A stretch of 5,030 bases of DNA from Candidatus Tariuqbacter arcticus (GTDB lineage Bacteria; Electryoneota; Tariuqbacteria; Tariuqbacterales; Tariuqbacteraceae), in contig JABMRZ010000130.1 of NCBI GenBank assembly GCA_013202315.1, forward strand, positions 1 through 5,030. Direction: 5' to 3'. Below the pieces are notes generated by a model. That model saw only the letters and a list, made by a program, of their open reading frames with translations. It ran no database searches and had not been told where the DNA came from. A program made the translations under genes and the position numbers. How positions within the stretch are numbered: the first letter of the stretch is position 1; the number at the start of each line of letters is the position of its first letter. Positions 1 through 5,030 of this stretch are shown here, piece after piece.

Positions 1-134
1 GCAAAAGTCTGGATTAACCGAATTTGTCATCCTGAACGAAGTGAAGAATCTCTTGTTTTTCAACGACTTATACTTTTATGAGATCCTTCACTATCGTTCA
101 GGATGACGGTTTTCAGGGCTTTTGCAAGAGGTTC
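1..134. repeat. Intergenic imperfect palindromic repeat, copy 1
   Basis: The core arms are 26-52, starting gtcatcctgaacga, and 80-107, ending tcgttcaggatgac. They pair over 26 positions with one bulged base (a T in the right arm) and one mismatch (A47), around a 27-nt AT-rich loop. An outer pair, gcaaaag at 1-7 and cttttgc at 119-125, extends the palindrome, so the left end may lie outside the window. The right flank ttttgcaagaggttc (120-134) recurs as ttttgcaggagcttc at 2069-2083, which puts both copies in the same orientation. It contains no ORF, so this looks like a dispersed non-coding element (REP- or MITE-like) rather than an insertion sequence. Palindromes with this kind of arm are, as far as I recall, common between genes in uncultured FCB bacteria. 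The hairpin could end transcription arriving from the left; that role is inferred. Confidence 0.8.
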
Positions 135-169
135 ATCAAGTTATTTTTATCTTAAATTAAGCTCTTTCA

Positions 170-200
170 TTGCATTTAAGCAAATTTTTCCGTAAATTTG
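170..200 (+). promoter_or_regulatory. Possible Bacteroidota-type promoter (TTG-N20-TAAATTTG)
   Basis: TAAATTTG at 193-200 matches the TAnnTTTG -7 element of Bacteroidota primary-sigma promoters. TTG at 170-172 lies 20 nt upstream, within the 17-23 nt spacing described for Flavobacterium. Transcription would start near 207 and give a leader of about 60 nt that contains the Shine-Dalgarno of the first gene. The -7 word sits in the right half of a perfect 7-bp inverted repeat (caaattt 181-187, aaatttg 194-200, 6-nt spacer), which could be a regulator site or chance in AT-rich DNA. A second TAnnTTTG word (TAGCTTTG, 230-237) has no TTG at the right distance. The host phylum is itself inferred, so this is tentative. 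Confidence 0.35.
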
Positions 201-252
201 TAATGATGAGCAAATGGACATTTCCAAATTAGCTTTGTTAAGCCTTATAATT

Positions 253-258
253 AGGAGG
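253..258 (+). promoter_or_regulatory. Shine-Dalgarno of the first gene
   Basis: aggagg lies 8 nt before the ATG at 267, which is near-ideal spacing. An in-frame TGA at 261-263 rules out a longer protein, so the site fixes the start. An ATG at 260-262 is out of frame and opens only a short reading frame. The second gene has no comparable site. Confidence 0.85.
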
Positions 259-266
259 AATGAGAA

Positions 267-1910
267 ATGAAGCGGTTAATTATCATCTTAACAGTCTGTT
301 CGTTTCTCGGCGGGACGGTTATCGCCGGTGAATTGAGTTTCGCCGGATTTCAATACATCACCGCCTATGAACAGACGATTTTTGGGGAACGAATTAGTTT
401 TTATAACGGCGACACACTCCGCGGTTGGCTGCATTCCAACGATATAATTCAATTAATGCAGTGCTCGTCGATTTACGGTCCCATCACTTCATCCGCCGAT
501 AGTTTTTCGGTTCCTCCGGGCTGCAATATAATTTTCAACTATCCCGAAGCCGATTTTCCGGAGGAATTATCCACCATTAGGGAAGCGGCTATGCTGCAAG
601 GGAGATTCTATTCTTATCCCGGTTATCAATTCAGGATGCTGTTCCAGGGATCTCAGGGTTCAATATTATACAAATGGCCCATCGGGTTACCATTTTCCGA
701 CACTTTAGCGACTGTTGTGGCGCAAATGCCTCCGCTTATTGACGGCGCTGTTTTCGTCAATGGCAGATTGGAAATGTTGGCCACCAACCCGGAACTGCAG
801 ATAGACAACGGAATATCCGGCAGGATTACCGTCGGCGCTTCGGGGGATATTTGGCTAATGGACAATCTCCGTTATATCGACAGCGACCCCGTAACCGGTG
901 CGGTGGATAGTTCCACCACTAACTGCCTGGGAGTCGCATCAGAGGGAAATATATTAGTCGCAAACACCTTTGAGAACGGGCGCGACAACGGTGGAATCTA
1001 CTCCAATGACCCCTGGCGCTCCAGCATAATCATCAACGGCGCTATATTAGTTTCAGGTGGACCATTTGAATCTTTTTCCTTTGAAGACCAGAACGATGTG
1101 CTGACCGCTTACGGCGGAACCCTGCCGGAATGGTATTATTCCCAAGGGCCTTACCCGGATGAACGGGGTCAGATACACCTTTGGGGAGCATTGGCACAAT
1201 ACCGGCGGGGATATGTGCATCGTTCCAATCACGGTGGAACCGGCTATTTGAAAGACTATCATTATTATTACGGTTTGAGCGAAGACCCCCCGCCCTATTT
1301 TCCCTATCTTCCCATAGAAATGTCATTCAATCCGGATACCGTCGATTTCGGTATAGTTAATATCGGATCTACGGGATATGAAGGTCTGGTGCTCTACAAT
1401 GTCTCAATGGATTCGATAGATATATTGAGCTATTTTTTCAGCGACCCGGCGTTCAGCGGGGTGTCGGAGGGCGATTCGCTTTTCTGCCCCAACGATTGGG
1501 GGAGTATGATAATCGCTTTCCAGCCTTCTATTCCGGGTGAATATGAGGAAGTTTTAACTTTTCATACCGACCAGGGGGATTTTCCCGTCGTCTTGTTGAG
1601 TGAAGTGACAGGCGCGAGGATTGGTGATGAACACCCGCCCAACTGCCTGGAGCATTTCCAATTCATCGCCGCCAAGCCCAATCCATTCAACAGCCGGGTT
1701 GCGCTGGAATTTTACTCGGCGCAGCCGGGGGAATTTCGTTTGACCATATTTGACATCAACGGTCGTGAGGTTTATTTCTATAGAAATACTGCCGCAATCG
1801 GCTTGAACAGCGTATATTGGCAGCCGTCCCTGCAATCGAGCGGGGTGTATCTTTATAAAATCGAATCCGCTGAGACTGCGCATACGGGCAAGCTAATATA
1901 TTTGAGATAG
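267..1910 (+). CDS. Secreted DUF4900/PilX-like surface protein with Ig-like domain and type IX sorting domain
   Basis: A 547-residue exported protein of unknown exact role, probably structural or adhesive. Residues 1-20 form a signal peptide (MKR, hydrophobic core, cleavage likely after VIA20) with no lipobox. Residues 25-165 include the NGDTLRGWLHSND motif (48-59), followed by IYGPITSS. Residues 184-346 carry repeated short strands: GRITVGASGDIWL, LGVASEGNILV, SIIINGAILV, and GTGYLKDYHYYYG with PPPYFP. I recognise this combination from DUF4900 and PilX-like proteins of uncultured FCB bacteria; the match is from memory. Residues 351-449 resemble an ASH/HYDIN-type Ig domain (SFNPDTVDFGIVNIGST, later IAFQPSIPGEYEEVLTF). 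Residues 466-547 form a type A sorting domain (KPNPFNS, LTIFDINGREV, SGVYLYKI, final GKLIYLR), normally removed as the protein crosses the outer membrane through T9SS. In-frame TGA at 261-263 plus a strong Shine-Dalgarno support the start. It is likely monocistronic, lying between two repeat copies. Phe codons are mixed (18 TTT, 16 TTC). Confidence 0.88.
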   Translation: MKRLIIILTVCSFLGGTVIAGELSFAGFQYITAYEQTIFGERISFYNGDTLRGWLHSNDIIQLMQCSSIYGPITSSADSFSVPPGCNIIFNYPEADFPEELSTIREAAMLQGRFYSYPGYQFRMLFQGSQGSILYKWPIGLPFSDTLATVVAQMPPLIDGAVFVNGRLEMLATNPELQIDNGISGRITVGASGDIWLMDNLRYIDSDPVTGAVDSSTTNCLGVASEGNILVANTFENGRDNGGIYSNDPWRSSIIINGAILVSGGPFESFSFEDQNDVLTAYGGTLPEWYYSQGPYPDERGQIHLWGALAQYRRGYVHRSNHGGTGYLKDYHYYYGLSEDPPPYFPYLPIEMSFNPDTVDFGIVNIGSTGYEGLVLYNVSMDSIDILSYFFSDPAFSGVSEGDSLFCPNDWGSMIIAFQPSIPGEYEEVLTFHTDQGDFPVVLLSEVTGARIGDEHPPNCLEHFQFIAAKPNPFNSRVALEFYSAQPGEFRLTIFDINGREVYFYRNTAAIGLNSVYWQPSLQSSGVYLYKIESAETAHTGKLIYLR

Positions 1911-1947
1911 AGGTCGCCACAAATTAAACAAATTAAACTAATACTAC
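1911..1947. other. AT-rich spacer after the first gene
   Basis: This holds a perfect 9-bp tandem repeat, aaattaaac at 1921-1929 and 1930-1938. No classical terminator directly follows the stop codon. The nearest strong hairpin is the repeat that starts at 1948. Confidence 0.6.
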
Positions 1948-2083
1948 TTTGTTAAGTCCATATTGTCATTCTGAATCCGCTATACAGCGGATGAGGAATC
2001 TCCTGTTTATTATAAACTTAACAAATACAGAGACCCTTCATTGCGTTCAGGGTGACACCTTTTAATAATTTTGCAGGAGCTTC
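1948..2083. repeat. Intergenic imperfect palindromic repeat, copy 2, with extra internal hairpin
   Basis: The same family as the copy at 1-134. The left arm is 1965-2002 (gtcattctgaa ... ggaatctc) and the right arm 2030-2056 (gagacccttca ... gttcagggtgac). Two of the pairs in the outer arm are T-G, so they mismatch in DNA but form G-U wobbles in plus-strand RNA. The left arm holds a perfect 7-bp hairpin, atccgct (1975-1981), loop atac, agcggat (1986-1992), where copy 1 has cgaagtga. A third pairing, tttgttaagt (1948-1957) with acttaacaaa (2016-2025), is perfect over 10 bp and joins the left flank to the loop. The T-rich stretch after the right arm (acctttt, 2057-2063) would let the plus-strand hairpin act as a terminator for the first gene; that is inferred. 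Confidence 0.8.
2041..2073 (+). promoter_or_regulatory. Possible Bacteroidota-type promoter (TTG-N22-TAATTTTG)
   Basis: TTG at 2041-2043 and TAATTTTG at 2066-2073 fit the TTG-N17-23-TAnnTTTG pattern with a 22-nt spacer. Transcription would start near 2080, about 80 nt before the second gene. The TTG lies in the right arm of repeat copy 2 and the -7 word in its flank. The equivalent flank of copy 1 has no TAnnTTTG, so the promoter would not be a general property of the repeat. An alternative sigma70-like box, TATAAA at 2130-2135, lacks a matching -35. Confidence 0.25.
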
Positions 2084-2160
2084 GTTCATAACGACAATTT
2101 TTTATCGATGTCGTCGCAATAAGCGCCTATATAAAATGGAATAATGGATAAAAAATCACC
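2084..2160 (+). promoter_or_regulatory. AT-rich leader of the second gene, no Shine-Dalgarno
   Basis: A 6-bp inverted repeat, acgaca (2091-2096) and tgtcgt (2109-2114), encloses a T-rich 12-nt loop and could form a weak hairpin. The 20 nt before the ATG at 2161 are A-rich (ggataaaaaatcacc) with no aggagg-like word. A-rich leaders lacking a Shine-Dalgarno are usual in Bacteroidota-type translation initiation. An in-frame TAA at 2149-2151 makes 2161 the furthest-upstream possible start. Confidence 0.5.
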
Positions 2161-4965
2161 ATGAATAGAACTAAAAAACTATTAACTTCTTTCTGTCTTG
2201 CATTTTTAATTTTTAATTTTGCATTCTTAATTTTGAATTTTAGGCACAGCGTTTTCGCCGCGCCTTACAACTACTACGATACTGAAGTAACCCGCTGGTC
2301 CGACCCCTACCATACCCCAACGACCTACGAAGAATACCTCGCCCAATATCCGGTTCAACCCTTCCACTATACCGAAATCGACCGCTTTTACGGCTGGACT
2401 GACGATCCTCTGCCCTTCGTAGTTATGGTCAACGAAACCCTCTACCCCCAGATAGAATCATCCATCAACATATACTTCGCCGACCTTGCATCGGACGGCT
2501 TCGCTTATGTGTTGTATACAACTCAGGGCGGAACATCCGAAGATATAAAGGACCTCCTCATCGCCGAATGGGAATTGGGAGCGGTTGGAGCTCTCTTGGT
2601 CGGCGATTTGCCCGTCCCCTGGTTTGAACTGTATGAAGACTTCGACAACAACGGCATACCCGATTACCCCTGGATGGTCAACTTCCCCTGCGATTTGTTC
2701 TATATGGACTTGGACGGCGACTGGTATGATACCGACAACGACGGCAAATACGATGTGCACGAAGGCGCCTGGCACCCCGATATCTGGATTGGAATCCTGC
2801 GCGCATCCCCCCTGTCCGGCAGTGAATTCGCTTTCACCAATAATTACTTCGCCAAGAACCATTCCTTCCGCATCGGAGAATTGACCCTCCCCGATATGGC
2901 GCTCGCTTACATCGACGATGACTGGTCCGGAGGCGCTCCCGATTGGGCAGCCGCCATCGAACAAGCCTGGGCGAATACCGTTTTAGTCAGCGAAATCAAT
3001 ACCACCACCGCCGATGACTACATCGACCGCTGGGATGACGATTATCAGCATGTGCTCCTCGCTTCCCATTCCGCTCCAACCCTGCATACTTTGAAAGAGA
3101 ACAACGGGGCATCCTGGGGAGATGTTTATTCCTATCAAATTCCCCCGGGCGACCCGCATTTCTTCTTCTATAATCTCTTCGCCTGTTCCAACTGCCGCTA
3201 TATCGAAAATAATAACTGCGGTTCAACCTATATATTCACCGACACTTACGGCATCAACGCCATCGGCTCCACTAAGACCGGTTCAATGCTTTTTTTCGAG
3301 GATTATTACGCGCCGCTGAGCGACGGCGTCACTTTAGGCGAAGCCTTCCGCGTTTGGATGTCCCTCCACGCCAATGAAGCTAATATGCAGATGTGGGCGC
3401 GCTCCTGGTTCTATGGTATGACCAATCTCGGTGATCCAACTATCTCCCCCCGCAACGGAATCAGGCTGTCTTCCTTCGAAATTATGGATGACGGAAGCGG
3501 TTTCACCTCCGGCGACGGCGACGGCATCCCCGACAACGGCGAAACTGTTGAACTATCGCTCACCTTGACAAATTCCAGCCCTTCAGATTATCAAGACCTC
3601 TATCTTCTAATGTCCACCGATGATGAATACACAGACATCATCAGCGGCTACGGCTACATTTCCTCTCTCGCTTCCGGCGACAGTGTCGAAATTGACGGCT
3701 TCACTGTCCATTTCGATGAAAACACCCCCGATCAACATCATACGGTTTTATCTTTGGACATCATCGTCACCGGCGGTCCCATCTGGTATGAAGGCTTGGA
3801 AATGACCATCCGCGCCCCCAAAATCGAATTGGTGTCCTACGACTGGCGCGAAATCACCGGCAACGGCGACGGCATATTGGACGAAGGCGAAACTATCGGC
3901 TTGACCTTCGTCCTGAAAAATTCCGGCGGCCAAGAATGCTGGAAATATGACCCCGGGGCGATGTCCGAACAAAACTGCATCACCGAGATTTCAGCCCAGG
4001 CGGATTACTACTTTCCCATCGACTCGCTAGTTACTGTCGAAGAATTGGCCACCCAATTCCTCTTCTTTCCGGATGGACACGCCGGAATAGCGATGTTCTA
4101 TTTCACAGAACTGCTCGATGATATCGTTTCTGAACCGTTCTTCCTCCCTGGAGGCGAAAGTGTGAATGTATATTTCAACTATCAGGGTATAAATAGCTGG
4201 CGCACCTATCCCATTGATGAATCCTACAACTGTGAATGGAAGCTTGATTCCCTGCAATTTGTATCTTCACCAGTCTCCTTCCATTACGGCTTTAGCGAAG
4301 AATACCCGCCGCTTTCCGATGGCGCCCTCGAACTGCCCCTATTGAATCTATTGCCCAATTCGGAACTCACCTTCAACCATATCTACGATATCGAAGAGGG
4401 CTATGACGGGGGCATCGTGGAAATCCGGAACGGCGATGAATGGTCGCTGATAACCCCCGATAACGGTTACCCCGGGACTTCGGTCAGCAACGGTTCTTTC
4501 CCCGGGGGACCCTGCTATAACGACAGCTTGAATGATTGGACTGACGCCCGCTTCGACCTTTCCGGCTATGAAGGGTGCGTGAAAATCCGCTTCCGCTTCG
4601 GCAGCGACGGCGGCGTTGAAGGGGGCGGCTGGAACATAGATGATTTCGCGGTCAACTCAGGTTCTCAAAAAATCGAGCCCGAAAGTGCGAAACTCACCAC
4701 CGGCGATTTTAAACTGACAGGTAACTATCCCAATCCCTTCAACAGCGCTACAGCCATTTCCTTCACTATTCCCCGGGGTGGAAATGTGAAATTCACCATC
4801 TTCAATACATTGGGACAAACAGTTGTCATCCTCGCCGAAGAGAATTTATCACCCGGCGAACATAAAATCCATTGGCAAAGCGGGAACTCCCCCACCGGCA
4901 TCTATTTTTACCAGTTGGAGTTCGCGGGACAAACCCTGGTCAATAAATGCCTGCTGTTGAAATAG
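2161..4965 (+). CDS. Secreted caspase-like (C25/gingipain-like) cysteine peptidase with M6-like and type IX sorting domains
   Basis: A 934-residue exported protein, probably a surface or released protease; the substrate is unknown. Residues 1-33 form the signal peptide (cleavage likely after VFA33). Residues about 80-430 resemble the C25-type caspase-like domain of clan CD. Strand HVLLASHS gives candidate catalytic His303, and strand FFFYNLFACSNC gives Cys342 (Cys345 is the alternative); the following TYGINAIGSTKTGSM and WFYGMTNLGDPTISP are typical of this group. Acidic loops DFDNNGIPD (160-168) and DLDGDWYDTDNDGKYD (183-198) look calcium-binding. Residues 434-550 and 551-718 each begin with the same motif (GDGDGIPDNGETVEL, GNGDGILDEGETIGL) of a CARDB-like beta-sandwich. 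Residues 720-832 match the immune inhibitor A/M6 C-terminal type (EEGYDGGIVEI, FDLSGYEG, IRFRFGSDGG, GGWNIDDF). Residues 852-934 form a type A sorting domain (NYPNPFNS, FTIFNTLGQ, PTGIYFYQL). The second beta module is unusually long. Ser-His-Ser replaces the usual Gly-His-Gly, so activity is likely but unproven. Confidence 0.85.
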   Translation: MNRTKKLLTSFCLAFLIFNFAFLILNFRHSVFAAPYNYYDTEVTRWSDPYHTPTTYEEYLAQYPVQPFHYTEIDRFYGWTDDPLPFVVMVNETLYPQIESSINIYFADLASDGFAYVLYTTQGGTSEDIKDLLIAEWELGAVGALLVGDLPVPWFELYEDFDNNGIPDYPWMVNFPCDLFYMDLDGDWYDTDNDGKYDVHEGAWHPDIWIGILRASPLSGSEFAFTNNYFAKNHSFRIGELTLPDMALAYIDDDWSGGAPDWAAAIEQAWANTVLVSEINTTTADDYIDRWDDDYQHVLLASHSAPTLHTLKENNGASWGDVYSYQIPPGDPHFFFYNLFACSNCRYIENNNCGSTYIFTDTYGINAIGSTKTGSMLFFEDYYAPLSDGVTLGEAFRVWMSLHANEANMQMWARSWFYGMTNLGDPTISPRNGIRLSSFEIMDDGSGFTSGDGDGIPDNGETVELSLTLTNSSPSDYQDLYLLMSTDDEYTDIISGYGYISSLASGDSVEIDGFTVHFDENTPDQHHTVLSLDIIVTGGPIWYEGLEMTIRAPKIELVSYDWREITGNGDGILDEGETIGLTFVLKNSGGQECWKYDPGAMSEQNCITEISAQADYYFPIDSLVTVEELATQFLFFPDGHAGIAMFYFTELLDDIVSEPFFLPGGESVNVYFNYQGINSWRTYPIDESYNCEWKLDSLQFVSSPVSFHYGFSEEYPPLSDGALELPLLNLLPNSELTFNHIYDIEEGYDGGIVEIRNGDEWSLITPDNGYPGTSVSNGSFPGGPCYNDSLNDWTDARFDLSGYEGCVKIRFRFGSDGGVEGGGWNIDDFAVNSGSQKIEPESAKLTTGDFKLTGNYPNPFNSATAISFTIPRGGNVKFTIFNTLGQTVVILAEENLSPGEHKIHWQSGNSPTGIYFYQLEFAGQTLVNKCLLLK
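2200..2241 (+). repeat. 21-bp tandem duplication inside the signal peptide
   Basis: Two adjacent 21-bp units (2200-2220 and 2221-2241) are identical at 19 of 21 positions. Both read in frame and encode AFLIFNF then AFLILNF (residues 14-27), forming most of the hydrophobic core of the second gene's signal peptide. Both units are almost pure A/T, unlike the C-rich sequence that follows. Confidence 0.8.
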
Positions 4966-5030
4966 CGGCTATTACTCAAGAATATTCAGGGTGGATTCCT
5001 AACCCGGACGAGCCGGAACCAAATTCTAAA
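4947..5030 (+). other. Unresolved 3' edge, possible start of another gene
   Basis: After the second gene stops at 4965 only 65 nt remain. A plus-strand frame opens at ATG 4947, overlaps the end of the second gene by 19 nt and stays open to the edge, reading MPAVEIAAITQEYSGW and onward through a Pro/Glu/Asp-rich stretch. It has no Shine-Dalgarno. On the minus strand a frame enters from the edge and ends at a TGA complementary to 4976-4978, so the tail of a convergent gene fits equally well. A weak inverted repeat, cggct (4966-4970) with agccg (5011-5015), is too short and too far apart to call a terminator. Confidence 0.15.

Noticed and set aside
26..107. CRISPR repeat or tRNA-like structure
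   Set aside because: Only one palindrome is present at this site, with no regular spacers and no cloverleaf or CCA end. The two copies are about 1.9 kb apart with a gene between them.
246..251. Perfect TATAAT just before the first gene
   Set aside because: It ends one base before the Shine-Dalgarno, so a transcript starting 6-8 nt downstream would lose that site. The nearest -35-like word (tggaca, 215-220) is 25 nt away, which is too far.
1042..1326. Overlapping minus-strand open frames within the first gene
   Set aside because: They lie opposite a continuous plus-strand frame with recognisable motifs, and their translations show no domain, signal peptide or recognisable family.
1..2083. 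Insertion sequence or composite transposon around gene 1
   Set aside because: There is no transposase between or within the repeats, and no target-site duplication can be defined, so only a dispersed repeat is supported.
2458..2964. 168-codon minus-strand open frame opposite the peptidase domain
   Set aside because: It is a shadow of the C-ending codon bias of the plus-strand gene, with no signal or recognisable domain. The plus-strand frame has clear conserved motifs.
3508..3544. GGCGAC-type short repeats in the coding sequence
   Set aside because: They are explained by the Gly/Asp codons of the GDGDGIPDNGE motif, which recurs at protein level around residue 568.

Overview
The window holds two complete plus-strand genes for large secreted proteins, each preceded by a copy of the same intergenic palindromic repeat. 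Both proteins begin with a Sec signal peptide. Both end in a roughly 80-residue domain with the PNPFN...(L/F)TIF(D/N)...G motif of type A C-terminal sorting domains, the tag that sends cargo to the type IX secretion system (T9SS). That tag, the other domain families and the promoter-like TAnnTTTG words all point to the Fibrobacteres-Chlorobi-Bacteroidetes (FCB) superphylum. The mosaic style (DUF4900-like, C25-like and M6-like modules with PNPFNS tails) is most familiar from uncultured relatives such as Cloacimonadota, Marinimicrobia, Zixibacteria, KSB1 or WOR-3. The sequence does not decide among these. No T9SS machinery gene, RNA gene, transposase or CRISPR array is visible.

Layout: 1-134 is repeat copy 1. 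135-266 is an AT-rich leader with a possible Bacteroidota-type promoter, a small hairpin and a strong Shine-Dalgarno. 267-1910 encodes a 547-residue surface protein: DUF4900/PilX-like beta-rich region, then an ASH/HYDIN-like Ig domain, then the sorting domain. 1911-1947 is a short AT-rich spacer. 1948-2083 is repeat copy 2, carrying an extra internal hairpin. 2084-2160 is an AT-rich leader without a Shine-Dalgarno. 2161-4965 encodes a 934-residue protein with a caspase-like (clan CD, gingipain C25-like) cysteine peptidase domain with a candidate His303/Cys342 pair, two beta-sandwich modules with a repeated DGI.D.GET motif, an M6/immune-inhibitor-A-like C-terminal domain and the sorting domain. 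4966-5030 is too short to resolve.

The genes probably have separate promoters: they lie 250 bp apart with a palindrome between them, and their initiation signals and codon usage differ. Their common theme is the cell surface. The first looks like a structural or adhesive shell protein and the second like an exported protease. No direct interaction between them can be shown from sequence. The features most worth a second look are the matched repeats flanking gene 1 in the same orientation, the in-frame 21-bp duplication that builds the second gene's signal peptide, the non-canonical Ser-His-Ser catalytic motif, and the codon-usage contrast.
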